14,723 nucleotides of DNA from an uncultured Lysobacterales bacterium. GTDB lineage: Bacteria > Pseudomonadota > Gammaproteobacteria > Xanthomonadales > SZUA-36. The translations under genes were made by a program, and so were the position numbers. Shown one piece after another: positions 6,075-13,177 of this stretch (the first letter of the stretch is position 1; each line of letters begins with the position of its first letter). The notes under the pieces were generated by a model. It had not been told where the DNA came from. It saw nothing but the letters and a program-made list of their open reading frames with translations, and did no database searches. The stretch spans positions 1 through 14,723 of the forward strand of contig CALKKN010000007.1 in NCBI GenBank assembly GCA_937995275.1, written 5' to 3'.

Positions 6075-6857
6075 ATGCGGAAATTGCTTTCCAACACGGG
6101 ATTCCTCGGAGCGCTGGCCGTTACGGTTGTTGTCGGCGCGATCCTGATTTTTCTGACCTGGCAGCTTGCCTCCACCCCGGTTCCCCCCTCCGTCGGGGAT
6201 CTCCGGGACGACCTCGAATTTCTCTCCGGCGAACTGGCCACCATGAAGGAGCGGCTGGAACGACTGCGGGCACGCCAGGCCGTACTGGAACGCGAAGCGG
6301 ACGTCCTACGCCAGGCCAATCGCCTGCTGCGCGAAGAGGAAACCGCCCGGCAGGCCGAGTTCGATGCGCTTCAGTCGGAGCTGGATTTCTACCGGCGCCT
6401 GGCCGGCACCGGCGGGGCCCAGACGGGCCTGGAAGTCTACCGCGCAGAATTGCTCGCCACCGGGTCGGATCGCGTGTTCCAGTTCGTGCTGACTCTGACG
6501 CAGAACATCCGCCGAGCGTCGATCATTTCCGGCCGGGCCCGCATCGACGTCGAAGGTACGCTGGACGACCGCCCCGTCACGCTGTACTGGGCGCAGTTGA
6601 GTGACGGCGCGACGGCGGAACCCGCGTTTCGTTTCAAGTACTTCCAACAGCTCGAGGGCTACCTGGCCTTGCCCGAGGGATTCATGCCCAACCGCCTGGT
6701 CGTCACGCTGGAAACCAAGGGCCAGCGCAGCCCGGTGCAGCGCAGCTACGGGTGGGCCACGCTGCTGCGCGAGTCCTCCGAGGAGCCAAAGGCGACCCGC
6801 CGCCTCCGGTTGGGTGAGTCGAGCGAAGCGAGCGGCACCAGAGGGGGCGTGCGCTGA
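6075..6857 (+). CDS. DUF6776 family membrane/coiled-coil protein with repeat-derived C-terminus
   Basis: 260 residues. There is one N-terminal membrane segment (about 11-30), a coiled coil (about 39-110, rich in Leu, Glu and Arg) and a C-terminal domain (about 115-230). This domain has FYRRLAG, a beta-rich middle, and FKYFQQLEGYLALPEGFMPN, which matches the family also found upstream of erpA in Pseudomonas. The function of the family is not known to me. Residues from 236 on, including the TGA stop, come from the 138-bp repeat at 6781-6918, so the native end is lost. Removing 139 bp (6780-6918) would give a stop two codons after TCC. The start lies 5 bases after a terminator with no ribosome site; no better in-frame start is visible, so expression may need read-through or a leaderless start. 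Confidence 0.8.
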   Translation: MRKLLSNTGFLGALAVTVVVGAILIFLTWQLASTPVPPSVGDLRDDLEFLSGELATMKERLERLRARQAVLEREADVLRQANRLLREEETARQAEFDALQSELDFYRRLAGTGGAQTGLEVYRAELLATGSDRVFQFVLTLTQNIRRASIISGRARIDVEGTLDDRPVTLYWAQLSDGATAEPAFRFKYFQQLEGYLALPEGFMPNRLVVTLETKGQRSPVQRSYGWATLLRESSEEPKATRRLRLGESSEASGTRGGVR

Positions 6858-6918
6858 TTGCATGCCGTCGAGCGCAGCCGGTTTTCGCCGCAGGCGAAAG
6901 AAGGGAAGCGAGACTCCT
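6781..6918 (+). repeat. 138-bp interspersed repeat, copy 2 (3' end of DUF6776 gene)
   Basis: Same length and orientation as copy 1, with five substitutions: at element position 8, position 25, two adjacent bases in the middle (TA to CT), and one in the triloop of the right-hand hairpin (GAA to GCA). None disturbs the GGCG/CGCC or TTTCGCC/GGCGAAA stems. The TA-to-CT change creates the TGA (6855-6857) that ends the DUF6776 frame. The element lies between that gene and erpA and may displace part of the erpA upstream region. Confidence 0.93.
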
Positions 6919-6969
6919 TTATGAACGGATCGATTGATTCCGGAACCGATCAGCGCCATATTAGCGGGC

Positions 6970-7341
6970 ATGGACATTTCAGCCACACTCACACCGCCGT
7001 CGAATGGAAGCATGCCGGGCATCGTGTTTACCGATGCGGCCGCCCGCAAGGTACAGCAGCTCATTCTCGAAGAGCGCAACCCAGAGCTGAAGCTGCGCGT
7101 CTATATCAGCGGCGGCGGCTGTTCGGGCTTCCAGTACGGTTTCTCGTTCGACGAGGAGCAGGCTGAAGACGACATCGCGATCGAAAACGACGGCGTAACC
7201 CTGCTGGTCGATCCACTGAGCTTCCAGTACCTGATGGGCGCGGAGGTCGACTACATGGAAAATCTGCACGGCGCGCAGTTTGTCATCCGCAATCCGAATG
7301 CGTCGACGACCTGCGGCTGCGGATCATCGTTCTCGATCTGA
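6970..7341 (+). CDS. erpA: iron-sulfur cluster insertion protein
   Basis: 123 residues; A-type Fe-S carrier that passes clusters to apoproteins, including isoprenoid synthesis enzymes IspG/IspH in E. coli. The three cluster-binding Cys are present: Cys51 in [11 protein letters not shown], and Cys115 and Cys117 in the [11 protein letters not shown] tail. The ATG at 6970 gives a length close to the 114 residues of E. coli ErpA; a TTG at 6934 would add 12 residues, and an internal ATG at 7012 is also possible. The ribosome site is poor. The stop is 3 bases before the nudC start, so the two are likely cotranscribed. The repeat copy at 6781-6918 lies 51 bases upstream. Confidence 0.96.
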   Translation: MDISATLTPPSNGSMPGIVFTDAAARKVQQLILEERNPELKLRVYISGGGCSGFQYGFSFDEEQAEDDIAIENDGVTLLVDPLSFQYLMGAEVDYMENLHGAQFVIRNPNASTTCGCGSSFSI

Positions 7342-7344
7342 GGG

Positions 7345-8364
7345 ATGTCCCGGCCCGATCTCAGCATCGACCGGATCACTCGTTCCCACGACAACCTCTT
7401 CACCTCCGTCCGCCTCGACCGTCTGGCCGAGCGCAGGGAAGATCCGGACTGGCTCAGGACTGCACTGCATTCAGAGTCCGCCCGGCTGGTGCCGCTGTGG
7501 CGTAACCGGAGCCTGGTGACAGGCAGCGGGGAGCGACAGCGGGCCGTGTACCTGTCGCCCGCAGAGATCGGGTTGGACAGTCTGTCGCAGCCCCCGACCC
7601 TGCTCGGGACCGACGGCAAACGGTGCTTCTTCGTCGTATCGATCAGCGACCGGCAACGCGAGCAGGTGCTGGCGGCGCACCCCGAAGCGCAGTTCCTCGA
7701 CCTGCGGCTCGCCTCGATCGACATGGATGCCAAGCATGCCGGCGTGCTTGCCTATGCCAAGGCGCTGCATTACTGGCAGTACCGGCATGCGTTTTGCGGG
7801 GTTTGCGGCAGTCCCAACCGCCTGCAGTCGGCCGGGCACCGGCTGATCTGCAGCAACGAGGAATGCGGACGCCAGTCCTTTCCCAGGATCGACCCGGCCA
7901 TTATCGTTCTGGTCACCCAGGGCGACGCCTGCCTGCTGGGCCACAACGGCAGTTGGCCGCCGCGCCGGTTCTCAACGCTGGCGGGGTTTGTCGAGCCCGG
8001 CGAGAGCCTTGAGGATGCGGTCGTTCGGGAGGTATTCGAGGAAGCCGGTGTCCGTCTGTGCGACATCCGCTACGTGTCCTCGCAACCCTGGCCTTTTCCT
8101 GCCTCCGCGATGTGCGGTTTCTACGCGGAAGCCGCGAGCCGCGACCACCGTGCTTCAACGGAGATGACCGAGGTTCGCTGGTTCACCGCCGCTGAACTGG
8201 AAGCGGCGATCAGGGCGGACGAGCTTCGTCTGCCGCCGCCCGTCTCCATCGCCTTTCGCCTGATTGCCGACTGGTACCTGCAATGCTGTGGGGGAGATCT
8301 CGAAACGTTGGTCCGAAGCGGCGGCAGCTGGCGGCCGCGGGAACAGGCCCGGCGCCAATCCTGA
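7345..8364 (+). CDS. nudC: NAD(+) diphosphatase (NADH pyrophosphatase, RNA decapping)
   Basis: 339 residues. NudC cleaves NAD(H) to NMN(H) and AMP and removes NAD caps from RNA. The variable N-terminal domain (1-145) is followed by a zinc ribbon with Cys151, Cys154, Cys169 and Cys174. The Nudix box runs G214 to V236 (GFVEPGE, then REVFEEAGV), and SQPWPFPAS (246-254) is the NudC signature that tells it from other Nudix enzymes. The N-terminal domain is longer than in E. coli (257 residues in total), as in many other proteobacteria. The start overlaps GAGGG adjoining the erpA stop, so translational coupling is likely. Confidence 0.96.
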   Translation: MSRPDLSIDRITRSHDNLFTSVRLDRLAERREDPDWLRTALHSESARLVPLWRNRSLVTGSGERQRAVYLSPAEIGLDSLSQPPTLLGTDGKRCFFVVSISDRQREQVLAAHPEAQFLDLRLASIDMDAKHAGVLAYAKALHYWQYRHAFCGVCGSPNRLQSAGHRLICSNEECGRQSFPRIDPAIIVLVTQGDACLLGHNGSWPPRRFSTLAGFVEPGESLEDAVVREVFEEAGVRLCDIRYVSSQPWPFPASAMCGFYAEAASRDHRASTEMTEVRWFTAAELEAAIRADELRLPPPVSIAFRLIADWYLQCCGGDLETLVRSGGSWRPREQARRQS

Positions 8365-8382
8365 ACGCTTCGGTAGCGTCTC

Positions 8383-8391
8383 TGCTAAAAT
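8383..8391 (+). promoter_or_regulatory. predicted extended -10 promoter for ampE
   Basis: TGCTAAAAT carries the TGn extension and a five-of-six -10 hexamer in the 78-bp gap between nudC and ampE. No clear -35 is seen at the right distance (CTGAAC at 8361 is 19 bases away). Weak but plausible. Confidence 0.35.
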
Positions 8392-8442
8392 CGAACCAGG
8401 GCTCGCTCCCGTCAGGCAGGCAGCAGGAGGACCGAACCGGTC

Positions 8443-9324
8443 ATGACCATCATCGCCATTCTCTTGGCCTTCGCGCTGTGCCATTTCATCCGCGAACTGG
8501 GCCGCATCCGCAAAAACCAGTGGCTGACCACCTGGGTCGGCTTCGCCAACGATGCCTTCGGCCGCCTGCCGGGGTGGAACGACGTCGTGGGCTTCCTCGT
8601 GATCATCGCGGTGCCGCTGGTCGTGCTGCTCCTGTTCAACGGGTTGCTGCACTCCCTGTTCGGGACCACGGGTTCGTTTCTGCTGGCGCTGGCCGTGCTG
8701 ATTTACAGCTTCGGACCCCGCGACCTGGACACCGATGTGGCCGAGATTATCGCGAGCGAAGACGAAGACCGCCGCGACCAGGCTCTGGCGGACTTGCTGG
8801 AAGGGCCGGTGCCGCCGGACGAGGACGCCTGCAAGGCCGCAACCGTCGAGGCGGTGTTTCAGCAAGCCCTGCGCCGCTGGTTCGGCGTCATTTTCTGGTT
8901 CGCCGTGCTCGGCATCGTGGGCGCGCTGCTGTATCGCATGGTGGACTGGCTGGACAGTGAAGAACCCAAGGTGACACCCGAACAACGAGGTCGATTCGTG
9001 CGCCTGCAGCAGATCATGGACTGGCCACCGGCCCAGCTGATGACCCTGTCGCTGGCCATCGCCACGGATTTCGACTCCGTCTTCAAGGCCTGGAAACGTT
9101 ATCACGACGAGCAGGGGCATGGGCTGTTCGACGGGGACAACGGTTTCCTGATGGCCAGTGCGCGCGGCGTGGTGATGGCCGGACACGCGGCGCGGGACGG
9201 CTATGCGGACCAGCTCCAGGGTCCGATGGTCAGCCTGCAACTGGCGATGGACCTGACGTGGAGAATGCTGGGCGTCTGGCTGACCGTGCTGGCGCTGCTG
9301 CTGCTGGTCGGCGTCATCGTCTGA
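8443..9324 (+). CDS. ampE: AmpE-like integral membrane protein
   Basis: 293 residues, near the 284 of E. coli AmpE. It is an inner-membrane protein of the CobD/CbiB-related AmpE family, historically tied to beta-lactamase regulation with AmpD, but its molecular role is unsettled. Visible features are N-terminal membrane segments (about 1-13, 44-88), a soluble stretch, then AVFQQALRRWFGVIFWFAVLG (about 135-160), the conserved WPPAQLMTLSLAIATDFD (about 190-210), and a last membrane segment at the C-terminus (about 272-293). AGGAGG lies 12 bases before the ATG. ampD is not in the window. Confidence 0.88.
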   Translation: MTIIAILLAFALCHFIRELGRIRKNQWLTTWVGFANDAFGRLPGWNDVVGFLVIIAVPLVVLLLFNGLLHSLFGTTGSFLLALAVLIYSFGPRDLDTDVAEIIASEDEDRRDQALADLLEGPVPPDEDACKAATVEAVFQQALRRWFGVIFWFAVLGIVGALLYRMVDWLDSEEPKVTPEQRGRFVRLQQIMDWPPAQLMTLSLAIATDFDSVFKAWKRYHDEQGHGLFDGDNGFLMASARGVVMAGHAARDGYADQLQGPMVSLQLAMDLTWRMLGVWLTVLALLLLVGVIV

Positions 9325-9326
9325 GC

Positions 9327-10217
9327 TTGCTCCGGTTCCCCTGCCTTCTCGCCCTTTTGCTGAGCGTCCAGGCGCTGCCCGCCGGCGCGGCCGACATCCG
9401 CTTGACACAGGCCGACGGCAGCCCGTTGTGGCTGACCGCGCCGGCACAGCGAATCGTCACGCTGGCACCGCACCTGGCCGAAGGCGTGTTCGCCGCCGGG
9501 GCCGGCCCGCGCCTGCTGGCCACGGTGGAGTACACCGAGTACCCGCGAGCCGCCGCCAGCCTGCCGCGCATCGGCGACGCGTTCCGGCTCGATGTCGAAC
9601 GTATCGTCGCGCTGCGGCCCGACCTGGTCATGGCCTGGGATTCCGGCAATCCACGGCAGGCCGTCGCCCAGTTGCGCGACCTCGGTCTGGCGGTGTGGTC
9701 CGTCGAAATCCGGGCACCCGCCGCGATACCTGACTTTATCGACGCCGTCGGGCGCGCCACCGGGCTCGCAGACCAGGCGGCGCCGGTGGCGCGGGACCTG
9801 CGCCACCGCCTCGGTGAACTTGCCGAGCGCTACGACGGTGCGGGCCCGGTGCGCTACTTCTACCAGGTCGACGTCAAGCCGCTGTTTACGATCAACGGTG
9901 AACACCTGATCAGCCGCAGCCTGGCCCTGTGCGGCGGCGTGAACGTGTTCGACGCCGAGCCCGGCCTCGCCTTCCAGGCGTCCCGCGAATCGGTGATCAT
10001 CGCGGACCCCGAGGCCCTGATCGCGCCCTGGCTGGAGGGCACGGCCGATCCACTCGAAGCCTGGCGCGGCTGGCCGGGCATGCGGGCGGTCCGGAACGAT
10101 GCCCTGTTCCTGTTGCCGGCGGATGAAATCAGCCGCGCCACGCCGCGGTTCTTGGACTCCCTCGAACTGGCCTGTAAGCTGTTGCACGGTTTACGCGGAC
10201 GGGATTCGAATGGATAG
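9327..10217 (+). CDS. periplasmic cobalamin-binding-type protein (BtuF-like)
   Basis: 296 residues if started at the TTG at 9327, two bases after the ampE stop. That start places an immediate signal peptide (LRFPCLLALLLSVQALPAGA) with cleavage near AGA-A; a GTG at 9258 would bury it behind a basic leader. The fold is the helical-backbone metal/cobalamin receptor type: RIVTLAPHLAEGVFAAGAG, YPRAAASLPRIGD, DVERIVALRPDLVMAW in the first lobe, a long linking helix (about 140-165), then LFTINGEHLISRSLALCGGVNVF in the second. BtuF binds vitamin B12 or precursors for an ABC importer, but no btuC/btuD is nearby, so the partner is unknown and iron-siderophore binding is an alternative. It overlaps the next gene by 8 bases. 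Confidence 0.8.
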   Translation: MLRFPCLLALLLSVQALPAGAADIRLTQADGSPLWLTAPAQRIVTLAPHLAEGVFAAGAGPRLLATVEYTEYPRAAASLPRIGDAFRLDVERIVALRPDLVMAWDSGNPRQAVAQLRDLGLAVWSVEIRAPAAIPDFIDAVGRATGLADQAAPVARDLRHRLGELAERYDGAGPVRYFYQVDVKPLFTINGEHLISRSLALCGGVNVFDAEPGLAFQASRESVIIADPEALIAPWLEGTADPLEAWRGWPGMRAVRNDALFLLPADEISRATPRFLDSLELACKLLHGLRGRDSNG

Positions 10218-11397
10218 CACCCTGATCACCTCGCCGGCCGGCGTCATGGCCGTGCTCGTCGCCGTTGTCAGCTTCTGGTTCTGGCTGGAGAAGAAAAGCG
10301 GGTGGAAGATATTCGATTACCTGCCGCCGCTGATCTTTATCTACGCAACGCCGGTGCTCCTTTCCAACACCGGGCTGATCCCCTTCGAGAATGCCGCCTA
10401 TGATTTCCTGCGCCACTACGGCTTGCCGATTTTCATCTGCCTGATGCTCATCAAGGTCGACGTGCTGGGCGCGGTACGCATCATGGGCAAGGGCGTGTTC
10501 GTCATGCTGCTCGGCAGCGTGGGGGTGGTGCTCGGCGGGTTCCTCGCCTACGCGCTGGGCCAGTGGATCACGACGCCGGTCGGCTTCCCGCTGCATTTCC
10601 CCTTGCCGGAGGACAGTTGGAAGGCGTTCGGCACGCTGTCCGGCAGTTGGATCGGCGGCACGGGCAACATGACGGCGGCGCACGCCGCGCTGGACGGCAG
10701 TGCGGAACACCTGACCATGGCGGCGGCCGCCGACCAGATGGTCTACCTGATCTGGCTGCCCCTGCTGCTGGGCTCGCGGGCTTTCGCGGAGAAATTCAAC
10801 CGGTGGATGCGGGTACCGGCCGACCGGCTGACGATGATGGACGAGGCCGCCGCCAATCACCACGTGAAGGAAAGCGCGCCGACGATGATCCAGCTGCTGT
10901 ACCTGGCGTTGGTCGCCCTTGGCTTTACCTGGATTTCACTGGAGTTCTCCGAGATGTTGCCCCCGGTCATGATCGGTGGCGCCACCGTCATCAGCGCCAG
11001 CACCTGGCTGATCCTGCTGGTCACCACGCTGGCGCTGGCGGCATCCGCGACGCCGGTCAGGAAACTGCCGGGGGCGCATCCGATTGCGATGGCCATCATC
11101 TACGTCTACGTCGCGCGAATCGGGGCGACGATGGACCTCAGCAACGCCAGCCTGGAAACCATGGGCGCATTCATCCTGCTGGCCTACGTCTGGATCGCCA
11201 TCCACGGCCTGTTCATCCTGGTGGGTGCCTGGCTGTTCCGGGTGGACGTCCATACGCTGGCCATCGCCTCGGCCGCGAACATCGGCGGCGCCGCCTCGGC
11301 ACCGATCGTCGCCGCCCATCATCGCGAATCGCTGGTCCCGGCAGCTATCCTGATGGCCATGATCGGCTACGCGCTGGGCAACTACCTGCCATCCTGA
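10210..11397 (+). CDS. DUF819 family membrane protein
   Basis: 395 residues with about ten hydrophobic segments spread over the whole length. It matches the DUF819 (YjcL-like) family of uncharacterised transporters: YLPPLIFIYATPVLLSNTG near 38-56, GTLSGSWIGGTGNMTAAHAAL (about 140-160) and IASAANIGGAASAPIVAAHH (about 354-373), two internally similar Gly-rich re-entrant-like motifs. The substrate is unknown to me. The ATG at 10210 lies inside the last codons of the BtuF-like gene, so translation is probably coupled. It may be a transport partner for whatever that binding protein captures, but this is only inference from position. Confidence 0.85.
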   Translation: MDSTLITSPAGVMAVLVAVVSFWFWLEKKSGWKIFDYLPPLIFIYATPVLLSNTGLIPFENAAYDFLRHYGLPIFICLMLIKVDVLGAVRIMGKGVFVMLLGSVGVVLGGFLAYALGQWITTPVGFPLHFPLPEDSWKAFGTLSGSWIGGTGNMTAAHAALDGSAEHLTMAAAADQMVYLIWLPLLLGSRAFAEKFNRWMRVPADRLTMMDEAAANHHVKESAPTMIQLLYLALVALGFTWISLEFSEMLPPVMIGGATVISASTWLILLVTTLALAASATPVRKLPGAHPIAMAIIYVYVARIGATMDLSNASLETMGAFILLAYVWIAIHGLFILVGAWLFRVDVHTLAIASAANIGGAASAPIVAAHHRESLVPAAILMAMIGYALGNYLPS

Positions 11398-11485
11398 CCG
11401 GGCGCCTGGGGCAGTTGCTGGCCCTTTGAGCACGGCGGAAATCGCGCGCCGGATGCCTGCGGCCCCGGACTCGGCGGCGCGGATG

Positions 11486-11513
11486 TTGAGCTTTCGAGTG
11501 CATCGACTACACT
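11486..11513 (+). promoter_or_regulatory. predicted sigma70 promoter for nnrU
   Basis: TTGAGC (11486-11491) and TACACT (11508-11513) are 16 bases apart, about 30 bases before the nnrU start. The rest of the gap 11398-11544 shows nothing clear; no T-tailed terminator follows the DUF819 gene. Confidence 0.45.
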
Positions 11514-11544
11514 GTTCGGAAACCAGGCAACGCAGGCGAAGACC

Positions 11545-12108
11545 ATGACCAAACTCGTGCTTGGCGTGCTCCTTTGGAGCGTCACCCACCTGGCGCCCGG
11601 CGTACTTCCGGGCTTCAAGAGCAAGGCGGTCGCCCGCCTCGGGGAGAACGGCTACAAGGGCATTTTCACGCTGCTGATGGTGGTGGCGATCTACCTGATG
11701 ATATCCGGCTGGAAGGCCGCCGTGCCGGAGATTGTTTACCTGCCGCCCGCCTGGGGGCGACACGTGACCGCACTGCTCGTGCTGGTGGCATTCATCCTCT
11801 TTTTCGCGCCCTACCCGCCCAACAACATCAAGCGCCTGCTGCGCCACCCCCAGCTGGCCGGCGTGGCGCTCTGGGGCATCGGGCACCTGTTGGCCAATGG
11901 CGAGTCGCGATCCATCGCCCTGTTCGGTGGAATGGCGCTCTGGGCCATCGCCGAGGTGTTGTTCATCAACCGCCGTGACGGTGCCTGGGACAGGCCGGTG
12001 CCGGTCCCGGCCAGGAACGACGCACTGCTGATTGCAGGCGGCATTGTCGCCTATGCCGTGGTGGCGGCGTCCCACCAATGGCTGTTCGGCTTCTACCCCT
12101 TCTTCTGA
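11545..12108 (+). CDS. NnrU family membrane protein
   Basis: 187 residues with about five membrane segments. The N-terminus LWSVTHLAPG and the middle HPQLAGVALWGIGHLLANGE (about 108-127), with conserved His, are typical of the NnrU family. NnrU was named for nitrite/nitric oxide reduction in Rhodobacter, but relatives (also similar to NnrU/isoprenoid-modifying 15-cis-zeta-carotene isomerase membrane proteins) are widespread without denitrification. No nir or nor gene is present here, so a denitrification role is not supported. GGCGAAG precedes the ATG. The VOC gene starts 15 bases after the stop. Confidence 0.85.
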   Translation: MTKLVLGVLLWSVTHLAPGVLPGFKSKAVARLGENGYKGIFTLLMVVAIYLMISGWKAAVPEIVYLPPAWGRHVTALLVLVAFILFFAPYPPNNIKRLLRHPQLAGVALWGIGHLLANGESRSIALFGGMALWAIAEVLFINRRDGAWDRPVPVPARNDALLIAGGIVAYAVVAASHQWLFGFYPFF

Positions 12109-12123
12109 TTCCGGAGAACTTCA

Positions 12124-12501
12124 ATGATTGGATATGTCACGCTCGGCACCAACGACCTCGAACGCGCCGTGGCCTTCTACGACGAACTCCTGGCTCTGCT
12201 CGGAGCCGGACGCTTCCTGGAAGATCCGGGCACCTTCGTGGCCTGGGCGGTCGCGCCCGACAAGCCCGCGATCTCGGTGACCAGGCCCTGGGACGGCAAC
12301 CCGGCAACCGTCGGCAACGGCGTGATGGTCGCACTGGTGGTGGATTCCAGGGACAAGGTCGACCAGCTTTACGCCAAGGCGATTGAGCTGGGCGGGCAGG
12401 ACGAGGGTCCACCCGGGGTGCGGATGGAAGGCTTTTATGCCGCCTATTTCCGCGACCTCGACGGGAACAAGCTCAATGCGTTCTGCACGGGCGAGGCGTA
12501 G
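12124..12501 (+). CDS. VOC family (glyoxalase/bleomycin-resistance fold) protein
   Basis: 125 residues, a single vicinal-oxygen-chelate module pair: IGYVTLGTNDLERAVAFYDELLALLG at the start and GFYAAYFRDLDGNKLNAF at the end. The positions usually occupied by the metal-binding His (after the first strand) and Glu (after DGN-x-x-x) are Thr and Asn, so it may not be a metal enzyme like glyoxalase I. The substrate is unknown. GGAG lies 7 bases before the ATG. The TAG stop falls in the GTAG head of the first REP copy downstream. Confidence 0.88.
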   Translation: MIGYVTLGTNDLERAVAFYDELLALLGAGRFLEDPGTFVAWAVAPDKPAISVTRPWDGNPATVGNGVMVALVVDSRDKVDQLYAKAIELGGQDEGPPGVRMEGFYAAYFRDLDGNKLNAFCTGEA

Positions 12502-12608
12502 GAGCGGCTTCAGCCGCGATGGGCGCTACCGGCAACGCTCTGTAGGAGCGGCTTCAGCCGCGATGGACGCTACCGGCAACGCGCTGTAGGAGCGGCTTCA
12601 GCCGCGAT
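12498..12608 (+). repeat. REP tandem array, 44-bp period
   Basis: Three direct copies of GTAGGAGCGGCTTCAGCCGC begin at 12498, 12542 and 12586. The first two are followed by nearly identical linkers (ACGCTACCGGCAACG), making two full 44-bp units with two differences plus a third head. Each head can form a GCGGCT-TC-AGCCGC hairpin. GTAG heads with such hairpins are typical of REP sequences moved by RAYT (TnpA-REP) transposases in gammaproteobacteria; none is in this window. Confidence 0.92.
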
Positions 12609-12653
12609 TGCATTAACGAGCGCTCACTCAATCGCGGCTAAAGCCGCTCCTAC
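12586..12653. terminator. inverted REP pair (REPIN), likely bidirectional terminator
   Basis: The third REP head (12586-12610, ending GATTG) and an opposite copy (CAATCGCGGC at 12629-12638 through CTCCTAC ending 12653) form a 25-bp inverted repeat, with two mismatches, around a ~18-base loop. It sits between the convergent VOC and tspO genes, where no T-tailed hairpin is present. A role in stopping transcription or protecting 3' ends is inferred; the repeat itself is directly visible. Confidence 0.6.
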
Positions 12654-13141
12654 AGTTGCAGAAAACGGCTGAAAAAGCCGCCGTTGACGGTCCACATCAC
12701 GCCGTTCAGGACCCACAGGAACGCGGCCCAGCCGACGAAGGGGATCATCAGGTACCCGGCCTGCCGGGACAGCGGCTGGAATGCGCGCAGGCACAGGATG
12801 GCAATCCCCAGCGTGATCCCCAGTTCCAGCCACGCCCAGCCGACCCGGTGCAGGCCGAAAAACAGCCCGGACCAGGCCACGTTCAGCACCAGCAGCATGG
12901 CCCACCAGGCCAGGGCGCCGAGCCGGTTGTAATGTCCGCTCAGCCAGACCAGCCAGGCGGCCAGCGCCATGAAAATGTAGACCAGCGCCCAGACGACGGC
13001 CGTCAGCCAGGGCGGAGGCGTCCACGCGGGTTTATTGAGGATCTGGTAATACCACTCGCCCGCTTCGAAACCGCCCGCCAGCCATGAGGCGGCGACCACC
13101 AGTAACAGCAAAACAGCGAGAGAACCGTAGCGCGCGAGCAT
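12650..13141 (-). CDS. tspO: TspO/MBR family membrane protein (tryptophan-rich sensory protein)
   Basis: 163 residues with five membrane segments and 13 or so Trp. The family signature WYYQILNKPAWTPPPWLTAVVW spans about 30-51, and NVAWSGLFFGL and GYLMIPFVGWAAFLWVLN follow. TspO proteins bind porphyrins and sterols; in Rhodobacter TspO affects tetrapyrrole-dependent gene expression. GGAGGT lies 5 bases before the ATG at 13141. It starts 36 bases after the aminotransferase stop on the same strand, so they may be cotranscribed. Its TAG stop is read from the GTAG head of the inverted REP copy. Confidence 0.95.
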   Translation of the reverse strand: MLARYGSLAVLLLLVVAASWLAGGFEAGEWYYQILNKPAWTPPPWLTAVVWALVYIFMALAAWLVWLSGHYNRLGALAWWAMLLVLNVAWSGLFFGLHRVGWAWLELGITLGIAILCLRAFQPLSRQAGYLMIPFVGWAAFLWVLNGVMWTVNGGFFSRFLQL

Positions 13142-13177
13142 GGATTACCTCCGATTATGTCTCCCTGGCTCCGGGCA

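Noticed and set aside
6934..6970. Promoter TTGATT-17-CATATT giving a leaderless erpA transcript
   Set aside because: Matches are too weak, and the position is compatible with chance.
8155..9447. 430-codon minus-strand reading frame across nudC and ampE
   Set aside because: Antisense to two recognisable genes, Gln/His/Asp-rich composition typical of a shadow frame.
10936..12078. 380-codon minus-strand frame over DUF819 and nnrU
   Set aside because: Crosses two real genes and their gap; composition is that of an antisense shadow.
12498..12653. CRISPR-like array
   Set aside because: Repeats are regularly spaced, but the intervening segments are nearly identical, the repeat is a GTAG REP with an inverted partner, and no cas gene is present.
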